In this document: one piece after another, positions 33,750-41,589 of the stretch | Layout of the letters: the number at the start of each line of letters is the position of its first letter | Position numbering within the stretch: the stretch's first letter is position 1 | Assembly: GCA_944385035.1 (NCBI GenBank) | Contig: CALWVV010000007.1 | Span: 1-64,000 of the forward strand | Length of the DNA stretch: 64,000 nt | Reading direction: 5' to 3' | DNA from: an uncultured Oscillospiraceae bacterium | GTDB lineage: Bacteria > Bacillota > Clostridia > Oscillospirales > Oscillospiraceae | The notes under the pieces: model-generated | The model's database searches: none | The model's input: only the letters and a program-made list of their open reading frames with translations | What the model was told of the DNA's origin: nothing | Position numbers and translations under genes: made by a program

Positions 33750-33764
33750 CAACAAAAAGGTTGT
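33750..33764. promoter_or_regulatory. Putative LysR-type operator, site 3 (autoregulatory)
   Basis: CAACAAAAAGGTTGT, 13 of 15 identical to site 2, with the dyad CAAC-N6-GTTG. It lies at about +5 to +19 of the predicted lysR transcript, where binding would block transcription. Confidence 0.65.
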
Positions 33765-33775
33765 TTCTAACGTCA

Positions 33776-33804
33776 ATTTTATATTTTTTAATTGTAAACT
33801 GCAA
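33776..33804 (-). promoter_or_regulatory. lysR promoter
   Basis: Minus-strand TTGCAG (33799-33804), 17 bp, TAAAAT (33776-33781). The predicted start near 33769 falls just before operator site 3. Confidence 0.55.
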
Positions 33805-33842
33805 GAGATTTTTACCGTACGAGTAGGAGGATAGATCATCCC

Positions 33843-35159
33843 ATGGAAGAAACGTTATATCGCAATCATCTGGCAATTTTGAAGGAAGAACTATTGGTGG
33901 CTCTCGGCTGCACCGAGCCCATCGCCATTGCATACGCGGGGGCAAAGGCCCGGCAGCTGTTGGGAGCAATGCCGGAGCAATGCCAGGTTTATTGCAGCGG
34001 AAACATCATTAAAAATGTTAAAGGTGTCATCGTGCCCAATTCCGGCGGCATGCGCGGAATGGACGTAGCGGCTACCCTGGGCATTGTGGGCGGAGATCCG
34101 GAACAAGAGCTGGCGGTGTTAGAGAGCGTCACCCAGCAGGACATTGAGCATGCGCAAGCCCTTTTGAAGGAGAATTTTTGTCAATGCCACCTGGTGGAGG
34201 AGGTGGATAACCTCTATGTCCTGGTGGAGGTGACCGGCGGCGGCCACTGTGCAAAGGTCGAAATTCAGGAGCACCACAACCATATCACCTACATGGAAAA
34301 AGATGGCGAAGTGGTATTGGACCACCGGCCCACGCCCCAAACGGCCCCCAAAAACACAGGTGCGGACCGGATGCTGCTGAATCTGCAAAATATTTTGGAA
34401 TTTGCGGAGGAAGTCCAGTTAAGCGATGTGCAAGAGCTCCTTCAGCGCCAAATCGACTACAACTGCGCCATCTCTACAGAAGGCTTGAAGGGCAACTATG
34501 GTGTGGAAACCGGACGAATTTTAATGTCCAATTCCATCAACGCCATGGGCCTTAACCGGGTTCGGCTTCAGGCCCGTGCGGCGGCTGCGGCCGGCAGCGA
34601 TGCGCGCATGAGCGGCTGCTCCCTGCCTGTTGTCATCAACAGCGGCAGCGGCAACCAGGGGATCACCGTTACCATGCCCATCGTTATGTATGCCAGGCAT
34701 TGGGAGGCGGACCAAGCCCTGCTCTATCGGGCCCTGGTCATCGGCAATCTGGTCAGCGTCCACCAGAAAAAATATATCGGCAGCCTGAGCGCCTATTGCG
34801 GCGCTACCAGCGCCGCTACCGGCGCGGCCTGCGGCATTGGTTATATGCTCCTGAAACAGCAGGGTGACAGCACAGAGCGGATCTACAAAGTTCTGGGTGA
34901 CACCATCACCAACAGCATCGAGACGCTGGGCGGCATGGTGTGCGACGGTGCCAAGGCCAGCTGTGCCGCTAAAATCGGCATTGCAGTGGAAAACGCGCTC
35001 ATGGCGCTGGAGCTGAGCCTGGCCGGCAACGTATTCCAGCCCGGCGAGGGTATGACCATGGAAAACCCGGAAGACACCATCGCCGCAGTGGGCCGTATGG
35101 GCCGTGTAGGTATGAAAAGCACCGATATTGAGATTCTCAATATCATGCTGGGCAAATAA
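33843..35159 (+). CDS. L-cysteine desulfidase-family Fe-S lyase (CdsB/CyuA/UPF0597)
   Basis: Cytosolic protein of 438 residues. The N-terminal ALGCTEPIAIAYA motif and C-terminal cysteine blocks CGATSAATGAACG and VCDGAKASC are those of the oxygen-sensitive 4Fe-4S family that includes archaeal L-cysteine desulfidase and E. coli CyuA (cysteine to pyruvate, sulfide and ammonia) and is related to the serine dehydratase alpha chain. Other beta-eliminations are possible. GTAGGAGGA lies about 12 bp before the ATG. It is divergent from lysR and is followed by a strong terminator, so it is a single-gene unit probably within the same regulon. Confidence 0.88.
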   Translation: MEETLYRNHLAILKEELLVALGCTEPIAIAYAGAKARQLLGAMPEQCQVYCSGNIIKNVKGVIVPNSGGMRGMDVAATLGIVGGDPEQELAVLESVTQQDIEHAQALLKENFCQCHLVEEVDNLYVLVEVTGGGHCAKVEIQEHHNHITYMEKDGEVVLDHRPTPQTAPKNTGADRMLLNLQNILEFAEEVQLSDVQELLQRQIDYNCAISTEGLKGNYGVETGRILMSNSINAMGLNRVRLQARAAAAAGSDARMSGCSLPVVINSGSGNQGITVTMPIVMYARHWEADQALLYRALVIGNLVSVHQKKYIGSLSAYCGATSAATGAACGIGYMLLKQQGDSTERIYKVLGDTITNSIETLGGMVCDGAKASCAAKIGIAVENALMALELSLAGNVFQPGEGMTMENPEDTIAAVGRMGRVGMKSTDIEILNIMLGK

Positions 35160-35264
35160 TCTCCCCTTATCCTGTTCTTCCCGTATCCCTTCTCCCCTCT
35201 GAAGGGCAGCTGGAAAACCGGCTTTCGCTATACGGGATTCCCTTTTCTATTACTCGATCGGTTT

Positions 35265-35314
35265 AAAAATACCTACCGCACCGTTTGCCAAAGCAGGGTG
35301 CGGTAGGTATTTTT
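35265..35314. terminator. Strong terminator after the desulfidase-family gene
   Basis: Perfect 18-base arms (35265-35282 and 35297-35314), ending in five T on the plus strand and starting with five A, so it works in both directions. The surrounding 35160-35475 spacer holds no gene. Confidence 0.92.
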
Positions 35315-35412
35315 ATAAGGAAAACAAGTCCAGTCTGTGGAAGCAAGCACTTTGTCTTTCTTCGCAGCACGCTTTCTCCGCACCAATGGCCCAACAATAT
35401 TCCCGCTAGGGG

Positions 35413-35441
35413 TTGAAAAAGCCAGAATGCTATTCTAAAAT
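35413..35441 (+). promoter_or_regulatory. Promoter of the regulator gene at 35476, with a small dyad
   Basis: TTGAAA (35413-35418), 17 bp, TAAAAT (35436-35441). The dyad AGAAT-GCT-ATTCT (35424-35436) lies in the spacer and touches the -10 box, suggesting autoregulation. Confidence 0.6.
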
Positions 35442-35475
35442 ATAGGAAAAACAACTTCAGAGAAAGGCGGGCTTT

Positions 35476-36831
35476 TTGCCTCGATCGTTGTTTATGCAGA
35501 TCAATATTGCATTTTTGCTGCAGGAACACTTTTACCATTACTGTAAGCAGGCCATCGGAGATACTTGGGAAGGACATCGGCTCACCTATTTTTGCTACAC
35601 CGATTTAAAGGAGCTTCAGCAGCTCTTTTTGGAACAAAAGCCCTACTATGATGCATTTTTTGTCAGCGGACCGCTTCCTTTGGCCGCACTCTGGGAGGTA
35701 GATTCTCCTCCCTACGCCATCAAAGACCGAATTGTCAGCTACCTGGCCAACACCTATCGAATTTTGCTGGGACTGCTGCTGAAGCAGCAGGTAGACACGC
35801 CCTCCCGCATCGGCATCGATTTTGTGGATGAGAATACGCCCCTGATCCAGGTGCTGGAAGACGACCGGCTGCCGGAACTGATCAACGAGCATGACCGGCA
35901 CTTTTTGGGAATGACCACCGAGGAGCTGGACCAGCAGGAGGTCCTTTTGGTGGCAGACTACCGGCGGCGCTGCCGGGCCGGGAAGCTGGATGTCATCATC
36001 ACCAACTACAACAGCGTGGTGCAGGGGCTTGCGGGGGAGGCGGTAAAATGCTACTACTCCTATCCCAGCCGAAACGCCATGGTGCAGTCTCTGGAGCAAT
36101 GCGTCAAAAAAATCCAGACGGAAAAGCTGCGGCGCAACCAATCTGCCGTCATTCGGGTCAGCCCAAAATATGACCTGCGCACCCGGCACTTTACCCCCAA
36201 CCACGGCTTGGAGCTGCTCTCCCTCAAAAGCAGGCTTTTGGAATACTGCCACCAGCATCAGATCGAGCCCGTTCTGAAGGATGACCTCACCGATGTGGAG
36301 CTCTATTTGACGGTGGAGCAGCTGGGCAACCTCACAAAGCAATTTTCCCAGTTCCATCTCCCCCGCCTTTTGGAGGAACAGGTCGGGTTCCAGGGCTTTG
36401 TCAGCTTAGGCAGCGGCGTGGACCTGAGTGCCGCCCGCAGCCACGCCATGCAGGCCCAGGATTACCGCACCCGTCTGGAGCAGGAGGTCTGCATTTATAT
36501 CGATGAGCAGGAGACCATCCATTCCCTGCCCATTGCCGCCACCGGCGCCCCACCGGAAAGCGGCATTTCCGCCGACGATGTGACGCAGGTGGCAAACCGC
36601 TGTCATCTCTCGGCCGAAACCGTCTACCGCGTCATCTCTGCCATGAAAACAGAGCGCACCAATCTCCTTACCTCCGAAGCGCTCATCCGCAACGAGGGCT
36701 TCTCTTTGCGTGTCGCCAACCGGGTACTCAGCGCACTGACGGCCAACGGCTATGCAGAAATTGTGGGCCAGCGGCGCATCGGCAACAAGGGCCGTCCCCA
36801 GAACCTGCACCGCATTTTTCTGGATTATTAG
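35476..36831 (+). CDS. Unassigned multidomain regulator with C-terminal winged helix
   Basis: I do not recognise a named family for this 451-residue protein. The N-terminal ~220 residues look like a PrpR_N/periplasmic-binding-like sensor (YDAFFVSGPLP; LDVIITNYNSVVQGL; CYYSYPSRNAM). Residues ~240-340 contain GFQGFVSLGSGVDLSAARSHAMQAQ, resembling a degenerate nucleotide-cyclase-like domain. The C-terminal ~80 residues (LSAETVYRVISAMKTERTNLLT...LRVANRVLSALTANGYAEIVGQRR) look like a winged helix that would bind DNA. TTG at 35476 follows GAAAGGCGG; ATG at 35494 is the alternative. It precedes the M20/YfcC operon and probably controls it. Confidence 0.6.
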   Translation: MPRSLFMQINIAFLLQEHFYHYCKQAIGDTWEGHRLTYFCYTDLKELQQLFLEQKPYYDAFFVSGPLPLAALWEVDSPPYAIKDRIVSYLANTYRILLGLLLKQQVDTPSRIGIDFVDENTPLIQVLEDDRLPELINEHDRHFLGMTTEELDQQEVLLVADYRRRCRAGKLDVIITNYNSVVQGLAGEAVKCYYSYPSRNAMVQSLEQCVKKIQTEKLRRNQSAVIRVSPKYDLRTRHFTPNHGLELLSLKSRLLEYCHQHQIEPVLKDDLTDVELYLTVEQLGNLTKQFSQFHLPRLLEEQVGFQGFVSLGSGVDLSAARSHAMQAQDYRTRLEQEVCIYIDEQETIHSLPIAATGAPPESGISADDVTQVANRCHLSAETVYRVISAMKTERTNLLTSEALIRNEGFSLRVANRVLSALTANGYAEIVGQRRIGNKGRPQNLHRIFLDY

Positions 36832-36879
36832 CGCCCACCCAGGCCATTTGTGCAAAAACACCACACCATTTTCTTAAAA

Positions 36880-36933
36880 AGATTCAGAGAACCTTCCTTT
36901 TGGGTCGTGTTCTCTGAGTCTCTTTTCTTTTTT
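36880..36933 (+). terminator. Terminator of the regulator gene
   Basis: Arms AGATTCAGAGAAC (36880-36892) and GTTCTCTGAGTCT (36909-36921) pair with one G-U wobble; CTTTTCTTTTTT follows. Confidence 0.88.
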
Positions 36934-37046
36934 CCCTTAACGAACATAAGTCTCCCGGCAATTCAGTACACTAAATTGCGATTTTGTTGTGCTATTTGCA
37001 TAAATTTAGTGCTTTCTTTTCTGTACTTATACCGGGGAACTCTTTG

Positions 37047-37075
37047 TTGACACCATTGCTCTGGCATAGTATTAT
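37047..37075 (+). promoter_or_regulatory. Strong promoter of the M20/YfcC operon
   Basis: Consensus TTGACA (37047-37052), 17 bp, TATTAT (37070-37075). It is one of the closest matches to a housekeeping promoter in the window. Confidence 0.8.
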
Positions 37076-37082
37076 ACTAAAT

Positions 37083-37097
37083 AAAGTACTGTACTTT
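37083..37097. promoter_or_regulatory. Operator-like dyad at the M20 transcription start
   Basis: AAAGTAC-T-GTACTTT, perfect 7-base arms, at about +1 to +15 of the M20 transcript. Three more GTAC half-site-like elements lie at 36966, 37023 and 37102. Binding here would repress the strong promoter. Confidence 0.6.
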
Positions 37098-37136
37098 TAG
37101 CGTACCTTAATTATCGTGATGGGAGGCCGATCATTT

Positions 37137-38318
37137 ATGGAGGAAATTCTTGCTCGTATCACCCAGTCAATTGAAACGCACCGGGCCGCGGCTATCGCGC
37201 TCAGCGACGATTTGTACGCCCATCCCGAGCCCCCCGGCCAGGAATTTCGCACCAGCAAATTGATGGCCGATTTGCTTGTTCAGGCCGGATATCAGGTGGA
37301 TTACCCCTATTTAAACATTCCAACCGCCTTCCGCGCGGTGTTGGACAACGGGGACGGTCCCTCTGCCGCCATCCTGGTGGAGTACGACGCACTGCCCGGT
37401 TTAGGCCATGCCTGTGGCCACAATGTGCACGGCTCCATGTCTATGCTGGCGGCGCTGGCTCTGGCCGATTTAAAGGATTGCTTCCAGGGCAAGCTGTACA
37501 TTTTCGGTACTCCTGCCGAGGAGGAAAACGGAGCAAAGGTCCCCATGGCCGCCCAGGGCGCTTTTGACGGGATGTCCCTGGCCATCATGATCCACAGCTG
37601 GAGCGGCGGAACGAGCTTGGCCAATATGGACCTGCTGGGGCTGAAATGCTACCTGGTGGAATTCAAAGGGCAGGAAGCTCACGCGGTCGCCGCCCCCTGG
37701 AAAGGACACAGCGCCCTGGCTGCCGCCCGGAAATTCCTGGACCTCATCGATGCGCGGCGGGAATGCTTTACTCCCGATGTCCACGTCAACGGCGTCATTA
37801 CCGACGGCGGGGTTTATCCCAACATCCTGCCCGCCCGGTCCGAAGTGCGCATCGAATTCCGAACCGATTCCGCCAGCAAGCTGGCCCAAATGGACGAGGT
37901 CGTGAAAAAATGCGCCCAGGGAGCTGCCATGGCGCTGGACTGCGACGTCTCCTTTACCGAGGGCTTTGACGGCTTTGACGACATGGTCCGGGTCCCTGTT
38001 CTGGAGCAGGAGGTGCTCTCCATTCTGGAGCAGCTGGGTCTTCCCAGCGGCGAGGTGCAGGCCCCCAACGGTTCCTCCGACATGGGCAATGTGAGCTACC
38101 GCTGCCCCTCCATCCAGCCCATGCTCTCCATTTCCGACACCTTCTACGCCCTACATACCCCCGAGTTCCGGGACGAGACCTGCAAGCCCGCCGCCCACCA
38201 GGCCATTGCCCACGGAGCCAATTTGATTGCCCAAATGACCCTTCGCACACTGACAGACAGCGCCTTCCGCAAGGCAGTTGAGGAGTCCTACCAAAGCGCA
38301 AAATCCCGGAAACTTTAA
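37137..38318 (+). CDS. M20-family amidohydrolase/metallopeptidase
   Basis: Zinc-dependent hydrolase of 393 residues, cleaving N-acyl amino acids, aminobenzoyl-glutamate-type amides or dipeptides. Metal-binding and catalytic blocks are EYDALPGLGHACGHNVHGSM, FGTPAEEENGAKVPM (catalytic Glu pair) and the dimerisation domain starting KGQEAHAVAAPWKG. The N-terminus (DLYAHPEPPGQEFRTSKLM) corresponds to the family 'diHahPEl..eE' block. GGGAGG places the start at ATG 37137. The next gene, 24 bp downstream, is a YfcC carrier, a common pairing for uptake and hydrolysis of an amide or peptide. Confidence 0.9.
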   Translation: MEEILARITQSIETHRAAAIALSDDLYAHPEPPGQEFRTSKLMADLLVQAGYQVDYPYLNIPTAFRAVLDNGDGPSAAILVEYDALPGLGHACGHNVHGSMSMLAALALADLKDCFQGKLYIFGTPAEEENGAKVPMAAQGAFDGMSLAIMIHSWSGGTSLANMDLLGLKCYLVEFKGQEAHAVAAPWKGHSALAAARKFLDLIDARRECFTPDVHVNGVITDGGVYPNILPARSEVRIEFRTDSASKLAQMDEVVKKCAQGAAMALDCDVSFTEGFDGFDDMVRVPVLEQEVLSILEQLGLPSGEVQAPNGSSDMGNVSYRCPSIQPMLSISDTFYALHTPEFRDETCKPAAHQAIAHGANLIAQMTLRTLTDSAFRKAVEESYQSAKSRKL

Positions 38319-38342
38319 TTGTGTGATAAAGGAGGAACTTTC

Positions 38343-39758
38343 ATGAGCAAACCAAACACACTGGAGAAACGGAAAAAACTTGGCCTGCCCCACATTTACG
38401 CCCTCTTGTTCCTGATCATCGTAGTCTGCACTCTTTTGACCTGGATCCTGCCCGCCGGCTCCTTTGACCGGGTGCTCAACGAGGCTACCAACCGCACCGT
38501 GGTCGTTCCCGGCACCTATCACGCCGTTGAGTCAAGCCCCGTGGGACTGTTTGACATGTTCCGCTCCATCTATGATGGCTTCATGGATGCCGGCGGTGTC
38601 ATCTTCTTCGTGTTCATCGCTTACGCCTCCATCAGCATCATCATTTCCAGCGGCGCCTTCAACGGCCTGGTGGCCGCCATGCTGAAGGTGTTCAAGGGCA
38701 AGGCCCGTGTGGCCATCATCCCGGTGTTCCTCACCATCATCGGCATCGCCTCCTCCACCATCGGCCTGTTTGAGGAGTGGTTCCCCTTCATCCCCGTCTT
38801 TACCGGCATCGCCATTGCCATGGGCTTTGACGCCATTGTGGGTCTGGCCATCGTGGCCCTGGGCGCCGGCATGGGCTACTCGGGCGCCATGGTCAACCCC
38901 TTCACTGTGGGTGTGGCCCAGGGCATTGCCGAGGTGCCCCCCATGTCCGGCACCGGCTACCGCCTGTTCTGCCACCTGTGCATGATCGCCGTGGCCTCCT
39001 TCTTCGTCATCCGCTACGCGCTGAAGGTTCAGGCCGACCCCTCCAAGAGCCTGGTTTATCACGACGATGTGGCCGCCTCCATGTCTGAGCAGGACGTGCA
39101 GAACGCCCGCTTCAGCGTCCGGGAAGTGCTGGTGCTGCTCATTCTGCTGGCCGGTATCATCGTGATCGTTTACGGCTGTAAGACTTACAGCTGGTACTTC
39201 CCCGAGCTGGCCGCCTCCTTCACCATCATGGGTATTCTCAGCGCCATCGTTATGGGCTGGGGCCTCAATGACATCGCCAAGAAGTACGAGCAGGGCTTTA
39301 CCAACGTGGCTATGGCCTGTATGATGATCGGTCTGGCCCGCGGCATTCTGATGGTTCTTCAGGCCGGCAACATCATCGACACCATCGTGTATTACATGTC
39401 CCTGCCCCTGTCCTATCTGCCCGCCTGGCTGTCCGCCGTGTGCATGCTGGTCCTCCAGACCTTCCTCAACTTCCTGATCCCCTCCGGCTCCGGTCAGGCT
39501 GCCACCTCTATGCCCATTATGGCCCCCCTGTCCGATCTGTTGGGCCTGCACCGGGATGTTGCCGTTCTGGCCTTCCAGTTTGGCGACGGCCTGTCCAACA
39601 TCGTGTGGCCCACCGGCTTTGCCGCTATCATGTCCGGTCTGGCCGGCGTGAAGATCCAGAAGTGGTGGCGGTTTGTGGTCCCCGTGTTCCTGGCCCTGTT
39701 TGTCACCCAGGCCCTGCTGATGGTTCTGGCTGTGGCAATCGGCTTCGGCGCGTACTAA
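38343..39758 (+). CDS. YfcC-family (DcuC superfamily) membrane carrier
   Basis: Integral membrane protein of 471 residues with about 11-12 hydrophobic helices. It opens with the YfcC-type GLPHIYALLFLIIVVCTLLTWILPAGSF and includes TIGLFEEWFPFIPVFTGIAIAMGFD, GYSGAMVNPFTVGVAQGIA and the C-terminal half repeat NFLIPSGSGQAATSMPIMAPLSDLLG. Relatives are annotated as basic amino acid, short-peptide or dicarboxylate carriers, with little experimental proof. AAAGGAGGAAC precedes the ATG at 38343. It forms an operon with the M20 hydrolase. Confidence 0.88.
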   Translation: MSKPNTLEKRKKLGLPHIYALLFLIIVVCTLLTWILPAGSFDRVLNEATNRTVVVPGTYHAVESSPVGLFDMFRSIYDGFMDAGGVIFFVFIAYASISIIISSGAFNGLVAAMLKVFKGKARVAIIPVFLTIIGIASSTIGLFEEWFPFIPVFTGIAIAMGFDAIVGLAIVALGAGMGYSGAMVNPFTVGVAQGIAEVPPMSGTGYRLFCHLCMIAVASFFVIRYALKVQADPSKSLVYHDDVAASMSEQDVQNARFSVREVLVLLILLAGIIVIVYGCKTYSWYFPELAASFTIMGILSAIVMGWGLNDIAKKYEQGFTNVAMACMMIGLARGILMVLQAGNIIDTIVYYMSLPLSYLPAWLSAVCMLVLQTFLNFLIPSGSGQAATSMPIMAPLSDLLGLHRDVAVLAFQFGDGLSNIVWPTGFAAIMSGLAGVKIQKWWRFVVPVFLALFVTQALLMVLAVAIGFGAY

Positions 39759-39861
39759 ATCCCATTCTTCCCTTCAAAAAGCAAGTTGGTTTCTCCCCTC
39801 GAAACACGCTTTGTCTTTTACGGTTGTCGATCCCTCATAATCCATTTGATACCAAACAGCA

Positions 39862-39910
39862 AGCCACGGGGCATCCCTTGTCTTTGGGATGACCCCGTGG
39901 CTCCTTTTGT
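39862..39910 (+). terminator. Terminator of the M20/YfcC operon
   Basis: AGCCACGGGG-x-ATCCC pairs with GGGAT-x-ACCCCGTGGCT (39862-39901), loop TTGTCTTT, then CCTTTTGTT. The rest of 39759-40215 shows no gene; it must contain the ECF operon promoter, but I find no clear -35/-10 pair. Confidence 0.85.
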
Positions 39911-40215
39911 TCCATGGTTCTGTTGGCCAAACAGCCCGTCGGGGGGGTAACATATGGGCAAGCGTATTTTTTACAAATGAGGATAGAGGATTTTTTTATT
40001 CTATGGTATGATAGCCATGACTTCGCAGGATCGTTTCAGCATTGTACCAGTGACACACCATGACGTGGTAAATGGGGCAGCGGATTGTCTATATTTTTGC
40101 CCCTTCCTTGTCACCTTTTCCCGCGCAATTCCCTCTTATACTAATAGAGGTGCATTGGGTAGGAACATTCATGGTACAATGGGAAATCGGATCAGCCATG
40201 GAAGGGGGGAGCTTT

Positions 40216-40689
40216 TTGGATGAGCTGAAGTGGTTTACCGATCAAATCAAGGAAAACGAAAAAACCATGTACCATTTAGCCATGGGCATACTCGGAAACG
40301 CTGAGGACGCAGCAGATGCCGCCCAAGAGGCTATTTTGACCGCCTACCAGAAGCTCCCTTCTCTTCGCCAGAAGGAATCCTTTCGGCCGTGGCTCATGCG
40401 AATCCTTACCAATGAATGCTACGGGATCCTTCGCAAGAGAAAAAAACTGGTCTCCCTGGAGGAGATTCACGACCTGCCCGCCGTATCCGGCGGAGAGGAG
40501 AACCTTCAGCTTTGGCAAGCAGTCTGCACATTGAATGCGCAGCTGAGGGCTGTTGTGGTTCTCTACTACTACCACGGATTCAGCGTAAAGGAAATCGGAC
40601 ACATCCTTGGCATCACAGAGGCCAATGTGAAAACTCGCTTGTCGAGGGCAAGAAAGCACCTCAGGATTCTATTGGAGGGAACAGAATGA
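40216..40689 (+). CDS. ECF-family RNA polymerase sigma factor (SigV-like context)
   Basis: Sigma factor of 157 residues. Region 2 is AEDAADAAQEAILTAYQKLPSLRQKESFRPWLMRI and region 4 is GFSVKEIGHILGITEANVKTRLSRARKHLR. The frame is open upstream, but the ribosome site GGGGGGAG (40204-40211) and the family N-terminus point to TTG at 40216 (DELKWFTDQI...). The stop overlaps the anti-sigma start (ATGA), the usual coupling. The partner being RsiV-like, I infer a SigV-type cell-wall stress sigma factor. Confidence 0.88.
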   Translation: MDELKWFTDQIKENEKTMYHLAMGILGNAEDAADAAQEAILTAYQKLPSLRQKESFRPWLMRILTNECYGILRKRKKLVSLEEIHDLPAVSGGEENLQLWQAVCTLNAQLRAVVVLYYYHGFSVKEIGHILGITEANVKTRLSRARKHLRILLEGTE

Positions 40690-41555
40690 ATTTCGATGAT
40701 AAGCTTCGGCAAAAAGCCCGGCACGAGGACATCCCGGTTCCCGAGGCATTCAGCCGCCGGGTGGAGGAAACCCTGGGCAGTCTCCCGGCTCGGCGCACGC
40801 GTCCCCATATCTGGCGCCGTTACCTGGGAAGCATATCCGCAGCAGCAGTGGCCCTTGCATTTCTTCTGCCCAATTCCAGTGCCGCAATGGCAGATACCAT
40901 GGCCGGCCTTCCTCTGGTAGGCCCCCTGTTCCAAGTGATCACCGTACGCACCTATGAGCAGAACGAGGGAAAAAACCACGTCTCCATCGACACCCCCCAG
41001 ATCTCCCAGAATGAACAAAGCCCCGGCGCGCAGGAGATCAACAGTGAAATCGAGACCTATATTGACCAGCTCATCGACGACTATGAGCAGACCGCCCACA
41101 GTGATGGCTATTATACGCTCGATGTGACCTGGGAGATCGTAACCAACACAGAGCGCTGGTTCACCCTGCGGATCGATTCGGATCTGATCCTGGCCTCCGG
41201 CAATCACCAGGAGCGCTACTATCACATTGATGTCCCCAGCGGCGAGCGCAAGCAGTTGTCCGACCTGTTTGCAGAGGATTACGACTATATCACCGTGATC
41301 AGCGACGAGCTGAAACGTCAGATGAGCCAGCGGATGGAAGATGACGCGTCGGAATATTACTGGCTGGAGGGCAGCTCCCAGCTTGGAACCTATTATTTTG
41401 ATGCCATTGATCCCAACCAGGACTTCTACTTTGACGAACAGGGGAACCTTGTTATCCCCTTTGACAAATATGAGGTGGCACCGGGGAGCGTGGGGAGCCC
41501 CAGCTTTACGCTGACCACCCCCGAGCTCTACGATCACCTTCTTTACCGCCCATAA
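40686..41555 (+). CDS. RsiV-family anti-sigma factor (DUF3298-type extracellular domain)
   Basis: Single-pass membrane anti-sigma of 289 residues: a cytoplasmic sigma-binding part (1-45), a membrane segment (~47-66), the ADTMAGLPLVGPLFQVITVRTY juxtamembrane block typical of RsiV, then an extracytoplasmic region ending in a DUF3298 domain (YDYITVISDELKRQM; DFYFDEQGNLVIPFDKYEVAPG). In Bacillus subtilis and enterococci RsiV binds lysozyme directly, triggering its own cleavage and release of SigV. The same trigger is inferred here. It is translationally coupled to the sigma gene. Confidence 0.85.
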   Translation: MNFDDKLRQKARHEDIPVPEAFSRRVEETLGSLPARRTRPHIWRRYLGSISAAAVALAFLLPNSSAAMADTMAGLPLVGPLFQVITVRTYEQNEGKNHVSIDTPQISQNEQSPGAQEINSEIETYIDQLIDDYEQTAHSDGYYTLDVTWEIVTNTERWFTLRIDSDLILASGNHQERYYHIDVPSGERKQLSDLFAEDYDYITVISDELKRQMSQRMEDDASEYYWLEGSSQLGTYYFDAIDPNQDFYFDEQGNLVIPFDKYEVAPGSVGSPSFTLTTPELYDHLLYRP

Positions 41556-41589
41556 AGCACCAAAGATATACCCCATTGGAGGAACTCCC

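Noticed and set aside
38532-39551. His/Gly-rich minus-strand frame opposite the YfcC carrier
   Set aside because: Composition is the reverse complement of hydrophobic codons; no independent evidence.
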